Of a stretch of DNA of 64,000 nt, positions 1 through 8,806 are shown one piece after another; the stretch's first letter is position 1, and every line of letters starts with the position of its first letter. A program made the translations under genes and the position numbers. Location of the stretch: the NCBI RefSeq assembly GCF_000381365.1, contig NZ_KB905466.1:2840821-2904820 (forward strand), in the 5' to 3' direction. The notes under the pieces are model-generated. The model did not search any database, was not told the origin of the DNA, and saw only the letters and a list, made by a program, of their open reading frames with translations. Source of the stretch: Bacteroides salyersiae WAL 10018 = DSM 18765 = JCM 12988 (GTDB lineage Bacteria > Bacteroidota > Bacteroidia > Bacteroidales > Bacteroidaceae).

Positions 1-1
1 T

Positions 2-943
2 AATGGAGCAGATCCTTGGATTGTGAGATATGACAGTAACTATTATTACTGTTGTGTTATGCCAGGGAATAGGATCGGGGTTTCAAAATCACAAAAATTA
101 CATCAAATTAATGGGCCTATCGAGGTATGGAAAGCACCAATAGGGAATAAATGGAATTCGTCTTGTATTTGGGCACCTGAATTACATTTTTGGAATGGGA
201 AATGGTATATTTTTTATGCTGCCGGTTATTCTGGACCTCCATTTATTCATCAAAAAACCGGGGTACTTGAGTCTGTTACGTCTGATCCACAAGGAGAATA
301 CATAGATAAAGGGATGTTGTTTACAGGTGATACTTTAGGGGATTGGAGCAATAATATGTGGGCTATTGATATGACTTTGCTGGAACATAAAAAAGAGTTA
401 TATGCGATATGGTCTGGTTGGGAGAAAAAGGAAATGACAGATAAAACTCAGCAACATTTATATATTGCAAAAATGGAAAATCCTTGGACAATAGCTTCTA
501 GTAGGGTTAAAATCTCCTCTCCTGAACTTGATTATGAACAAGGAGAACTTCCACTAAATGAAGGACCACAAATTTTGAAAAACAAAAATGATCTTTTCAT
601 TATTTATTCTTGTGGACAATCTTGGTTACCGACTTATAAATTGGCGTATCTAAAACTGAAAGATGAGAATGCTGATCCGCTTGATAAAGATAGTTGGATT
701 AAAGGAACTAAACCTTTGTTTGAAGGGAATAAGAATGCATATGGAGTGGGACATGCTAGTTTTACAACCTCTCCGGACGGAGAAGAATTCTATATTATGT
801 ATCATGCTAAAGTAGAGAAAAAGCCTGGATGGAGGAGAGATATAAGACTACAGAAGTTTGCATTTGACGAGAAAACAGGATTACCTGATTTTGGTAAACC
901 TATGTCGATTAAAAAGAAGATGAAATTGCCTTCAGGTAGCTAA
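2..943 (+). CDS. Glycoside hydrolase family 43 protein, 5' end outside the window
   Basis: This is the C-terminal ~313 residues of a five-bladed beta-propeller glycosidase of the GH43 type (arabinofuranosidase, xylosidase or arabinanase activities are known in the family). The frame is open back to base 2 and reads NGADPWIVRYDSNYYY, the classic first blade holding the general-base Asp. A GTG at 23 lies inside this blade, so it is not the true start and the gene begins upstream of the window. Further GH43 landmarks are CIWAPELHFWNGKWYIFYA, a WAIDMTLL stretch with the candidate pKa-modulating Asp, and NEGPQIL with the candidate general-acid Glu. No signal peptide can be judged because the start is missing. 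It is followed after 200 bp by a secreted esterase on the same strand, so both may belong to a glycan-degradation locus extending to the left. The exact substrate cannot be told from sequence alone. Confidence 0.88.
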   Translation, partial: NGADPWIVRYDSNYYYCCVMPGNRIGVSKSQKLHQINGPIEVWKAPIGNKWNSSCIWAPELHFWNGKWYIFYAAGYSGPPFIHQKTGVLESVTSDPQGEYIDKGMLFTGDTLGDWSNNMWAIDMTLLEHKKELYAIWSGWEKKEMTDKTQQHLYIAKMENPWTIASSRVKISSPELDYEQGELPLNEGPQILKNKNDLFIIYSCGQSWLPTYKLAYLKLKDENADPLDKDSWIKGTKPLFEGNKNAYGVGHASFTTSPDGEEFYIMYHAKVEKKPGWRRDIRLQKFAFDEKTGLPDFGKPMSIKKKMKLPSGS

Positions 944-1150
944 TTCTAAAAAAATATTCTTGTGCATCAGGCTATTGTAGTTTTATGGGGGATAATCCTC
1001 TTTTGTTGTTTTTGTTTTTGAATACTAATGTCAACACGCAGTAATGAAAGAGAGACTATATTATCAGATGCTATAGATAAACAAGTAATATGGTTATTTG
1101 ATGAATATAGTGTATCTTTACGTTTAATTTTCAATTAGATAGAAGAATAT

Positions 1151-1921
1151 ATGCGAAAGATTTTTAGTTTTTACTTGCTGTGTCTGTTAACTGTTTCAAG
1201 CTGGGCACAAGAGAATTATCAAAAGAAAGAATTTGTTTCTTCTTTCGGTGATTCATTGTCATACCGTCTGTTACGACCGGAAAATGAACAAGCCGGTAGT
1301 AAATATCCGCTTGTTCTTTTTCTGCATGGTGCCGGAGAACGGGGAAGTGACAATGAAAAGCAGCTTACACATGGTGCACAGATGTTTCTTAATCCGGTGA
1401 ACCGTGAAAAATATCCGGCTTTTGTTTTAATCCCGCAGTGTCCGGCAGATGCTTATTGGGCATATACATCCCGTCCGGCCTCGTTTTTCCCGGCAGAGAT
1501 GCCTGTGGTACAGGACATATCTCCGATATTCAAATCATTGAAGGAGTTATTGGATACTTATTTGGCTTTGCCACAAATCGATAAGAACCGTATTTATATT
1601 ATAGGGCTTTCAATGGGAGGAATGGGGACATATGACATGGCTATCCGCTTTCCGGAGGTGTTTGCGGCAGCTATTCCTATTTGCGGTACGGTCCATCCAA
1701 TCCGGTTGGCAAACGCTAAAGGAGTGAGATTTCGTATATTTCATGGAGATGCGGACAATGTAGTAACGGTAGAAGGTTCCCGTATGGCTTATAGAGCATT
1801 AAAGGCGGCCGGTGCTGATGTGGAATACATTGAATTTCCGGGATGTGGTCATGATAGTTGGACTCCGGCATTTAATTATCCGGGATTTATGGATTGGCTG
1901 TTTAGCCAAAAGAAGAAATAA
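1151..1921 (+). CDS. Secreted alpha/beta-hydrolase, carboxylesterase or PHB-depolymerase-like
   Basis: A 256-residue serine hydrolase with an N-terminal signal peptide (about residues 1-19, cut after SSWA). The alpha/beta-hydrolase fold is shown by the oxyanion strand VLFLHGAGERG, the nucleophile elbow GLSMGGMG (Ser154), the acid in HGDADNVV (Asp202) and the His in GCGHDSW (His234). The family includes feruloyl and acetyl esterases (CE1-like) and predicted peptidases, all acting on ester bonds in the periplasm or at the surface. It lies 200 bp after a GH43 gene on the same strand, which fits a role in removing acyl groups from a plant glycan, but this is inference. It ends at a strong hairpin shared with convergent ispG. 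Substrate is unknown. Confidence 0.85.
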   Translation: MRKIFSFYLLCLLTVSSWAQENYQKKEFVSSFGDSLSYRLLRPENEQAGSKYPLVLFLHGAGERGSDNEKQLTHGAQMFLNPVNREKYPAFVLIPQCPADAYWAYTSRPASFFPAEMPVVQDISPIFKSLKELLDTYLALPQIDKNRIYIIGLSMGGMGTYDMAIRFPEVFAAAIPICGTVHPIRLANAKGVRFRIFHGDADNVVTVEGSRMAYRALKAAGADVEYIEFPGCGHDSWTPAFNYPGFMDWLFSQKKK

Positions 1922-1926
1922 GAATA

Positions 1927-1976
1927 AAAACAAGGACGCGTTCCTGAGAGAGTTCTTGGGGGCGCGTCCTTGTTTT
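1927..1976. terminator. Bidirectional hairpin terminator between esterase and ispG
   Basis: Two 14-base arms (1927-1940 and 1963-1976, core ACAAGGACGCG / CGCGTCCTTGT) are perfectly complementary and are edged by A-run and T-run sequence, so the hairpin could terminate transcripts from both converging genes. Confidence 0.85.
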
Positions 1977-1989
1977 ATGTATCTGGTGA

Positions 1990-3837
1990 TTATTTCTCCG
2001 TATAATCGTTGTTCCTTTTGATTAGCTCGATCAATTTTTCCACGGCTTCTTCTTCCGGAATATTTTTCTCTATACATTCCTTGCGCTTGTATAGGCTGAC
2101 TTTTCCCCGTCCGGCTCCGACATATCCGTAATCGGCATCTGCCATTTCTCCAGGACCATTAACGATGCAACCCATAATTCCTATTTTTAAACCTTTCAAG
2201 TGTGAGGTGGCTTCTTTAATACGGGCAATGGTATGCTGCAAATTGAATAAGGTACGTCCGCATCCCGGACAAGAAATGTATTCTGTCTTGGAGGTACGGA
2301 TACGTCCAGCCTGCAAGATCCCAAAGGCAGTAGCATCTATTACGGAATGGCTTAGTGAACCTTGGTTGAAAAGGAAAATACCGTCGCATAAACCGTCGAA
2401 TATTAATGCCCCCATATCAGCGGCGGCCTTTATTTGCAGGTCTTCAGCAACTTCTTCCTGATAGTGCTGGAAGAAGATTACCGGATTTTTCAGTCCTTCG
2501 GACATTAACTGGTGTATCAGTGCGCGGTGTTCACCTACCCGGTTGGGATGATTACTTTGAGAAATAATGACGACTTCCGGATGTATTTTGAGACAGGCGA
2601 TCACTTCATCGGTCTGTGCCATATAAGGCATAAACAGAAATTTCAGTTCTGACTGACACATGCCTATCAATGGAAGCTGGGCATGATTGAATGCCGGCCA
2701 TGTCCCTGTCTCGCCCTCCCATACATCTGCATCCAAAATGTACTCGACATTGGCTTCACGTTCGGCCGGAAGTTCTCTTCCTGCATAGATATAATCGGGA
2801 GTAAATTGCGGATTTACTTCTGTGTTACCATCCATGCGGTCAGCCAGAACAACAGGGAGGTGATCACCGCCTATATTACGGATGGCATTTGTCTTTCTCC
2901 GGGAAGGAGACACGTAATTGAATCCGGTTGCTTCTATACCGGGAATATAGGGGTGTTCGTGACGGGCAGTGATATAATCGACTAATTTACGTGCAACCGG
3001 AATTTCTGCTTCCGGTTCTTCACTGAGCGACACGCGAATCGTATCTCCTAATCCATCTGCCAACAGGGCACCGATGCCCAAGGCCGATTTGATACGTCCG
3101 TCTTCTCCATCTCCGGCTTCGGTAACGCCTAAATGCAATGGGAATGCCATTCCCTCTTTTTCCATAACAGTTACCAGCAGGCGGACCGTTTTAACCATTA
3201 CCACAGTGTTGGATGCTTTGATGGAAATTACTACGTCGTGAAATTGTTCTTCTACACAGATTCGTAGAAACTCCATACACGACTCTACCATACCTTCGGG
3301 GGTATCACCATAACGGGACATGATACGGTCGGACAACGAACCATGATTTACTCCGATACGGATAGCCGTACGATTCTCTTTGCAGATATTTAGAAAAGGA
3401 ACAAAGCGGTCACGGATTTTCTGCAATTCCTGGGCATACTCTTCATCCGTATATTCCAGTTGTTTGAAAGTACGTCCCGGGTCAACGTAGTTTCCCGGAT
3501 TGATGCGTACCTTTTCGGCATATTGTGCCGCCACATCGGCTACTTTGGGGTTGAAGTGTACGTCGGCTACCAATGGTACCATGTATCCCTGACTGCGCAA
3601 GCCGATATTGATATTCATCAGATTTTCCGCCTCTTTGATACCCTGCGTTGTGAGACGGACATATTCTCCACCTGCATCTACGATACGTTTGGCTTGCTCT
3701 ACGCATGCTTCCGTATCTTGTGTCGATGTGTTTGTCATCGACTGAATGCGGATAGGATGGGGGCCGCCCAATGGGACGGCCCCGATATTTACTTCTGATG
3801 TCTCTCTGCGGGAGTAATTGAATAAATCCCTTTCCAT
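1990..3837 (-). CDS. ispG: 4-hydroxy-3-methylbut-2-enyl diphosphate synthase (flavodoxin or ferredoxin dependent)
   Basis: IspG (GcpE) makes HMBPP from MEcPP in the MEP pathway of isoprenoid synthesis, using a [4Fe-4S] cluster in the cytoplasm. At 615 residues this is the long three-domain form with an insertion between the TIM barrel and the iron-sulfur domain, as in Bacteroidetes, chlamydiae and plants; the short enterobacterial form is about 370. The N-terminus carries the substrate-site segment IRIQSMTNTST. The C-terminal cluster ligands are visible as CPGCGRT and GCIVNGPGE. It is the last gene of a minus-strand run rpoN, PAP2, gcvH, purE, ispG, with 119 bp of intergenic inverted repeat before it. 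It converges on the esterase and shares its terminator. Confidence 0.97.
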   Translation of the reverse strand: MERDLFNYSRRETSEVNIGAVPLGGPHPIRIQSMTNTSTQDTEACVEQAKRIVDAGGEYVRLTTQGIKEAENLMNINIGLRSQGYMVPLVADVHFNPKVADVAAQYAEKVRINPGNYVDPGRTFKQLEYTDEEYAQELQKIRDRFVPFLNICKENRTAIRIGVNHGSLSDRIMSRYGDTPEGMVESCMEFLRICVEEQFHDVVISIKASNTVVMVKTVRLLVTVMEKEGMAFPLHLGVTEAGDGEDGRIKSALGIGALLADGLGDTIRVSLSEEPEAEIPVARKLVDYITARHEHPYIPGIEATGFNYVSPSRRKTNAIRNIGGDHLPVVLADRMDGNTEVNPQFTPDYIYAGRELPAEREANVEYILDADVWEGETGTWPAFNHAQLPLIGMCQSELKFLFMPYMAQTDEVIACLKIHPEVVIISQSNHPNRVGEHRALIHQLMSEGLKNPVIFFQHYQEEVAEDLQIKAAADMGALIFDGLCDGIFLFNQGSLSHSVIDATAFGILQAGRIRTSKTEYISCPGCGRTLFNLQHTIARIKEATSHLKGLKIGIMGCIVNGPGEMADADYGYVGAGRGKVSLYKRKECIEKNIPEEEAVEKLIELIKRNNDYTEK

Positions 3838-3933
3838 TTACTGTTTGCTATTTATTATTTACCCTTTGAACCGTTGCGATTTACATCTTGCGACTGCGAC
3901 AAACATGCGGCTGTCATGCAGCTAAACAGTAAA
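3837..3933. repeat. Imperfect intergenic inverted repeat between purE and ispG
   Basis: TTTACTGTTT at 3837-3846 is repeated in inverted form at 3924-3933, and the inner bases hold a second inverted pair (GCGATTTAC and GTAAATTGC). It sits between two co-directional core genes and could be a transcript-processing or attenuation hairpin. The function is not known. Confidence 0.4.
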
Positions 3934-3956
3934 TTGCAAATCGTTCAATCGTAAAT

Positions 3957-4466
3957 TTAATTGGTTTTATATTCAAACTTAACTTCTTTCAGTTCCTCAT
4001 TGGCTTTTACAATTTTCTTTTTCAAGCCTTCTTTGTAAGTCGCAAAAGTGTTTGCAAGTTCTGTATCGCCCAAAGCTAACATCTGTACAGCCAAGATAGC
4101 TGCATTCATTGCCCCGTTGATTGCTACGGTTGCTACCGGTATTCCGGGAGGCATCTGGATGATAGAATAGAGCGCATCTACACCATCGAGTACGGAACCT
4201 TTAATAGGTACACCGATAACCGGAAGAGTCGTATTGGCAGCGATTACCCCCGGAAGTGCAGCCGCCATGCCAGCAGCGGCAATGATTACTTTTATACCGC
4301 GTGAACGGGCATTCTTGGCAAATTCTTCTACTGCCTCAGGAGTGCGATGGGCAGAGAGGGCGTTCATTTCGAACGGCACATGCAAATCATTGAGCAGTTG
4401 TGCCGCCTTCTCCATAACAGGAAGGTCGGATGTGCTACCCATGATGATACTTACAATTGGAGTCAT
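3957..4466 (-). CDS. purE: N5-carboxyaminoimidazole ribonucleotide mutase
   Basis: PurE (class I) moves the carboxylate of N5-CAIR to C4 to give CAIR in de novo purine synthesis. The 169-residue length is normal. Landmarks are the N-terminal SIIMGSTSDLPVMEKAA phosphate-binding loop, the SAHRTPE motif holding the catalytic His, the glycine/alanine-rich AAAGMAAALPG loop, and GVPIKGSVLDGVDALYSI. The protein is cytoplasmic and normally octameric. It lies 120 bp downstream of gcvH and 119 bp upstream of ispG on the same strand. Confidence 0.97.
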   Translation of the reverse strand: MTPIVSIIMGSTSDLPVMEKAAQLLNDLHVPFEMNALSAHRTPEAVEEFAKNARSRGIKVIIAAAGMAAALPGVIAANTTLPVIGVPIKGSVLDGVDALYSIIQMPPGIPVATVAINGAMNAAILAVQMLALGDTELANTFATYKEGLKKKIVKANEELKEVKFEYKTN

Positions 4467-4589
4467 GATTTTATTTAAAAATTTAATGATTCTAAATTTG
4501 GCATTCTGATTAGTAAAAGTATAGCTGTGTAGTCATTAATCACTTATCACTAATCATTTATCACTATTTATATTACTATTTACCAGGTC

Positions 4590-4970
4590 TTATCCATTAA
4601 CTACCGCTTTATATGCTTCCGCATCCAGCAAGTCGTCGATGTCTTTTATATCGGCAGGTTTCATTTTGATGAGCCAACCTTCGCCGTAAGGGTCTTTATT
4701 TACCAATTCCGGGTTTTCTTCAAGACTCTCGTTCTGTTCGAGCACTTCACCGGCTACCGGCAAGAAAAGGTCGGAGATGGTTTTTACCACTTCAATCGTA
4801 CCGAAAGTTTCATTTGCTTCCAGTGTTTCGCCTACCGTCGGGATGTCAACGAATACGATATCACCTAATTGTTCTTGTGCGTAATCAGTGATACCTACAT
4901 AAGCGATGTCACCTTCTACACGAATCCATTCGTGTTCGTTGGTGTACTTTAAATTTTGTGGGAAGTTCAT
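4590..4970 (-). CDS. gcvH: Glycine cleavage system H protein
   Basis: GcvH is the lipoylated shuttle that carries the aminomethyl group between the P, T and L proteins of glycine cleavage. The 126-residue protein starts with the typical [15 protein letters not shown]. The lipoyl Lys is Lys63 in the segment IEVVKTISD, in the beta-hairpin position expected for the family. The C-terminal [17 protein letters not shown] is also family-typical. No P, T or L gene is nearby, so its partners are encoded elsewhere. It sits 26 bp downstream of the PAP2 gene, consistent with co-transcription. Confidence 0.97.
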   Translation of the reverse strand: MNFPQNLKYTNEHEWIRVEGDIAYVGITDYAQEQLGDIVFVDIPTVGETLEANETFGTIEVVKTISDLFLPVAGEVLEQNESLEENPELVNKDPYGEGWLIKMKPADIKDIDDLLDAEAYKAVVNG

Positions 4971-4996
4971 AATAATTAGTTTTTAAGAATTTATAT

Positions 4997-5674
4997 TTAA
5001 AATAAAAAGATTCGAAACAATACATTACTTAGCGGATGCAGTACAAGTAATGCACATATCAGTCCGACGGCAAAGCCGGATAATACTTCACCCAATGAAT
5101 GATGCCGTAGTATGATTCGTGCCGATCCCAATACTCCGGCAACCAGAATAAACAAACATAGCCACCATACCGGGTTATATCCGAAGAGTTCGCTGAATGA
5201 GATTAATCCACCGATAATTCCACCTATACCGGCCATATGTTCACTCAACTTCCATCTCAGATTGACGATGATGCAAATGATCTGTACGACCAGTGCAGCC
5301 AGTATAATGCCGGTCATATACCAGGGGATATTCAACTTATGCATCATCAGCAGGCAGAAAACATATGAGATGATGGTGAGTGTAAAAGGTATGTAGCGTT
5401 TTTTACGTTCGCTTAGTTCCTGTAAGGCAAATCCGTTAATCTTACGAAACAGGAAAATGGTGATGGTAGGCATCAGTATGGTGAAACAATATACGATTCC
5501 CAATACAATTAGCTTGTATTGTAAAGGCATAATACGCAGGTAAGAAAACAGGAAAAGAACCAAAAAGGCTAAAAAGGGGATAGAGAACGGGGTCAGTATC
5601 CATGATGTAACCTGTGCTGTTCTGATAAGCGTTTTATCTGCAATAATATGTTGTTCTACATTCACTTCTCCCAT
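4997..5674 (-). CDS. PAP2-family membrane phosphatase
   Basis: A 225-residue integral membrane protein with about six hydrophobic segments. It matches the lipid-phosphatase/PAP2 superfamily in its last half: the SEHMAGIGG segment (SxxxxH-type motif) and the later SARIILRHHSLGEVLSG segment (Arg and His of the third motif). The usual first motif KxxxxxxRP is weak here; a KKRYIPF stretch occupies its place. Known members dephosphorylate undecaprenyl diphosphate, phosphatidylglycerol phosphate or lipid A. The specific substrate is not decidable. It is 36 bp downstream of rpoN and 26 bp upstream of gcvH. Confidence 0.8.
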   Translation of the reverse strand: MGEVNVEQHIIADKTLIRTAQVTSWILTPFSIPFLAFLVLFLFSYLRIMPLQYKLIVLGIVYCFTILMPTITIFLFRKINGFALQELSERKKRYIPFTLTIISYVFCLLMMHKLNIPWYMTGIILAALVVQIICIIVNLRWKLSEHMAGIGGIIGGLISFSELFGYNPVWWLCLFILVAGVLGSARIILRHHSLGEVLSGFAVGLICALLVLHPLSNVLFRIFLF

Positions 5675-5709
5675 ACGACGGGCCTTTGATTTTAATTATT
5701 AATTCTTCA

Positions 5710-7191
5710 TTATTTCCTCAGCCTTGCTACCGGTATATTCAATTGTTGCCGGTATTTGGCTACGGTACGTCTTGCGATTGGATATCCTTTTTCTTTCAGG
5801 ATATCTGCCAGCTCGTCGTCTGTCAACGGTTTCTTTTTATCTTCGTTGTCGATACATTCTTTTAATATTTTACGTATTTCACGGACAGACATCTCTTCAC
5901 CATCTTCAGTGGTATATCCGTCACTGAAGAAAAATTTTAACGGGTAAATTCCGAAATTAGTTTGTACGTATTTACTGTTGCTGACACGTGAAATGGTCGA
6001 GATATCCAACCCTGTACGCTCAGCAACGTCTTTCAGAATCATGGGGCGAAGCAATGATTCGTCTCCTTCAAGGAAGAACGGCCGTTGCAGGTCGATGATA
6101 GCCTGCATGGTGGTCATCAATGTATTCTGCCGTTGCTTGACGGCGTCGATAAATCCTTGGGCTGCATCCATTTTTTGCTTTAGAAACATCATGGCTTCTT
6201 TGGCCTCTTTGGATTGATTGGCTCTGTTTTTCGTATGTTCTTCCACCATCTCCGTGAAATCACGGCTCATGCGAAGTTCCGGTACATTCCGGTTGTTGAG
6301 GCTGACATTGATACTGCCGTCGTCATAAGTGTCTACGATGAAGTCGGGAACGATTTGTTGCAAGTTACGTCCGATGGCTTCTCCTAAAGAGGCACCGGGG
6401 CGCGGATTTAGTTTCGTAATTTCCGCAATGGCAGCATTGAAATACTCTTCATCACAGCAGAGTTTTTTTATAATTTTATCCCAGTGTTTACGGGTGAATT
6501 CTTCATAATGATCTTGGATAATTCTTATTTCCATCATCAGTAACCCGTTGGGTTTTCCTTTCTTTATTTTTCGGCGAAGTTGTATCAGCAGGCATTCCTG
6601 AAGATTTCGTGCACCCAATCCGGGTGGGTCGAAACTCTGAATAATATGCAGGGCGTCTTCCAGTTCTTCTTCTGTGGCATCGATACCGGCGTAAATCGCC
6701 AATTCGTCACTGATGCTTTCAAGTGATTTGCGGAGCAAACCATCGTCGTCCAGTGATCCGATAAGGTATTCTGTCAGTTCACGTTGGTGTTCCGTGAGAT
6801 TACGCTCGCGCAATTGCTCTTTCAGTATTTCATAAAAAGAGGTAGCATCGGAAAAGGGAATTTCTTCCGCTTGTTCGCCTTTCGAACGGTTGTTTTCCTG
6901 TAATTTATAATCGGGGATATCGTCTTCGTTCAAGTAGTCACTTAAAGAATCATAGTCATTGCTGTCGCCTTCTGTTTCGCTATCTGCAGCATTGCTTTCG
7001 CCCAGTTCATCGGAGGAGGATTCTTCTTTTCCTTCTTCAAGTGCCGGATTCTCCAGTAGCTCGGCATGTACACGATCTTCCAGTTCTACGGCAGGAAGCT
7101 CCAGCAGTTTTACTACCAGAATCTGCTGCGGAGAAAGCGTTTGTATCTGTTGCTGCGCCTGGGATTGTATTTGACGGGAACCTTGTGCCAT
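5710..7191 (-). CDS. rpoN: RNA polymerase sigma-54 factor
   Basis: A 493-residue sigma-54. Region I is the Gln-rich N-terminus (QSQAQQQIQTLSPQQI) that binds core polymerase and activators, followed by an acidic Ser/Asp/Glu-rich region II (about residues 50-110). The core-binding domain follows, then the DNA-binding domain with the RpoN box ARRTVAKYRQ at about 473-482, which reads the -24 element. It directs transcription from -24/-12 promoters and needs AAA+ activators, none of which is in this window. It is the first gene of the minus-strand run and is divergent from the aminopeptidase P gene. Confidence 0.97.
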   Translation of the reverse strand: MAQGSRQIQSQAQQQIQTLSPQQILVVKLLELPAVELEDRVHAELLENPALEEGKEESSSDELGESNAADSETEGDSNDYDSLSDYLNEDDIPDYKLQENNRSKGEQAEEIPFSDATSFYEILKEQLRERNLTEHQRELTEYLIGSLDDDGLLRKSLESISDELAIYAGIDATEEELEDALHIIQSFDPPGLGARNLQECLLIQLRRKIKKGKPNGLLMMEIRIIQDHYEEFTRKHWDKIIKKLCCDEEYFNAAIAEITKLNPRPGASLGEAIGRNLQQIVPDFIVDTYDDGSINVSLNNRNVPELRMSRDFTEMVEEHTKNRANQSKEAKEAMMFLKQKMDAAQGFIDAVKQRQNTLMTTMQAIIDLQRPFFLEGDESLLRPMILKDVAERTGLDISTISRVSNSKYVQTNFGIYPLKFFFSDGYTTEDGEEMSVREIRKILKECIDNEDKKKPLTDDELADILKEKGYPIARRTVAKYRQQLNIPVARLRK

Positions 7192-7279
7192 ACAATTTTT
7201 GTTTTCTATATTTGGTTATTTCTCGCTACAAAAGTAGCTTTTTCACCACAGATTACACATATTATGAAGATTATTTTTA

Positions 7280-7308
7280 TTTGTATAACGCTAAATTCTC
7301 TATCTTTG
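7280..7308 (+). promoter_or_regulatory. Bacteroides-type promoter for the aminopeptidase gene
   Basis: A perfect -7 element TATCTTTG (consensus TAnnTTTG) at 7301-7308 is preceded by TTTG at 7280-7283 with 17 bases between. Transcription would start about 20 bases before the ATG at 7336. Confidence 0.7.
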
Positions 7309-7335
7309 TTGCATTAACTTAAAAAATAGAACATT

Positions 7336-8706
7336 ATGTTTGGCAAAGAGACGTATGTGCAGCGACGAGCCCTGCTAAAAAAGAAATTAGGCTCCGGGGT
7401 ATTGTTATTTCTTGGTAATGACGACTATGGGTTGAATTATGAGAGTAACACGTTCCGTTACCGTCAGGATTCTACTTTCCTTTATTATTTCGGCTTACCG
7501 TTTGCCGGGCTTTCTGCCATTATTGATATTGATGATGATAAAGAGATTATTTTCGGTGATGAACTGACGATTGATGACATTGTATGGATGGGAGTTCAGC
7601 CTACTTTGAAGGAGAAAAGTGAGCGGGTAGGAGTGACACAGACCTTACCGTCTGCGGAAATTATGAATTATCTGCATAAGTGTGTTCAGAAAGGCAAGGC
7701 TATTCATTATTTACCCCCTTATCGTGCCGAACATAAATTGAAGCTGATGGACTGGTTGGGCATACCGCCTGCGCGTCAGGAAGGTTCTATCCCATTTATC
7801 CGTGCCGTAATAGCCCAACGGAATTATAAATCTGCCGAAGAAATAGTCGAAATAGAAAAGGCGTGTGATGTTACTGCCGATATGCATATTACTGCTATGC
7901 GAGTTCTTCGTCCGGGAATGTATGAATATGAAGTGGTGGCGGAAATGAATCGGGTAGCGGAGGCAAATAATTGTGAACTATCCTTTGCCACAATTGCTAC
8001 AATTAACGGACAAACATTGCACAACCATTATCACGGGAATAAAGTGAAATCGGGTGATTTATTTTTGATTGATGCCGGTGCAGAGGTAGAATCGGGATAT
8101 GCCGGTGATATGTCATCTACTATTCCTGCCGATAAGAAATTCACTACTCGTCAGCGTGAAGTGTACGAGGTGCAGAACGCAATGCATTTGGAGTCGGTGA
8201 AAGCGCTTCGTCCGGGCATCCCGTATATGGATGTATATGAATTGTCTGCCCGTGTGCTGGTAGAAGGGTTGAAAGGGCTTGGCTTGATGAAAGGCAATGC
8301 TGCCGATGCGGTACAGGAAGGTGCTCATGCCTTGTTTTATCCGCATGGATTGGGACATATGATGGGGTTGGACGTGCATGATATGGAAAATTTAGGTGAA
8401 ATCTGGGTAGGCTATAACGGCGAGCCGAAGAGTACGCAGTTCGGGCGTAAATCACAACGTTTGGCCGTTCCTTTGGAACCGGGCTTTGTGCATACTGTGG
8501 AGCCGGGTATTTACTTTATCCCCGAATTGATCGATATGTGGAAAGCGGAAAAGAAATTTACTGATTTTATCAATTATGATAAAGTGGAGACTTATAAGGA
8601 TTTCGGCGGTATACGTAATGAAGAAGATTATTTGATTACCGAAACCGGCGCCCGGCGATTAGGTAAAAAGATTCCGTTGACACCGGAAGAGGTGGAAGCG
8701 GTATAA
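7336..8706 (+). CDS. Aminopeptidase P family protein (Xaa-Pro aminopeptidase)
   Basis: A 456-residue M24B metallopeptidase that removes an N-terminal residue when Pro is second. The N-terminal creatinase-like domain (about 1-170) is followed by the pita-bread catalytic domain. Metal ligands are visible in the segments LIDAGAEVESGYAGDMSST (two Asp), HGLGHMMGLDVHD (His), the TVEPGIYF Glu and the GIRNEEDYL Glu. No signal peptide is present, so it is cytoplasmic. It is monocistronic, with its own TAnnTTTG promoter and a long palindromic terminator downstream. The assignment resembles pepP; the exact dipeptide preference is not known. Confidence 0.93.
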   Translation: MFGKETYVQRRALLKKKLGSGVLLFLGNDDYGLNYESNTFRYRQDSTFLYYFGLPFAGLSAIIDIDDDKEIIFGDELTIDDIVWMGVQPTLKEKSERVGVTQTLPSAEIMNYLHKCVQKGKAIHYLPPYRAEHKLKLMDWLGIPPARQEGSIPFIRAVIAQRNYKSAEEIVEIEKACDVTADMHITAMRVLRPGMYEYEVVAEMNRVAEANNCELSFATIATINGQTLHNHYHGNKVKSGDLFLIDAGAEVESGYAGDMSSTIPADKKFTTRQREVYEVQNAMHLESVKALRPGIPYMDVYELSARVLVEGLKGLGLMKGNAADAVQEGAHALFYPHGLGHMMGLDVHDMENLGEIWVGYNGEPKSTQFGRKSQRLAVPLEPGFVHTVEPGIYFIPELIDMWKAEKKFTDFINYDKVETYKDFGGIRNEEDYLITETGARRLGKKIPLTPEEVEAV

Positions 8707-8720
8707 AGGCAGAGGATGTA

Positions 8721-8806
8721 ATAAAGGGAGATGGGAGAATGGAGATGGGAGAAGTGCTATGCAACATGATAGCGCAGCCACTTCTCCCATCTCCATTCTC
8801 CCTTTA
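8721..8806. repeat. Palindromic repeat element, copy 1 (convergent terminator)
   Basis: A 24-bp perfect stem (8733-8756 with 8779-8802) encloses a loop with a smaller GCTAT/ATAGC pair, and A/T runs edge the outside. It lies between the 3' ends of two converging genes. The loop region is nearly identical to that of the element at 13936-14012, with 28 of 31 bases matching between 8756-8786 and 13956-13986. Confidence 0.75.

Noticed and set aside
1028..1138. 36-codon open frame between the GH43 and esterase genes
   Set aside because: It has an ATG but no ribosome-binding or promoter signal, no recognisable family, and AT-rich low-information sequence; a chance frame is more likely than a small gene.
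2165..2461. Plus-strand frame opposite ispG
   Set aside because: It overlaps a well-supported coding region entirely, and its translation shows no family features; it is a shadow of ispG codon bias.
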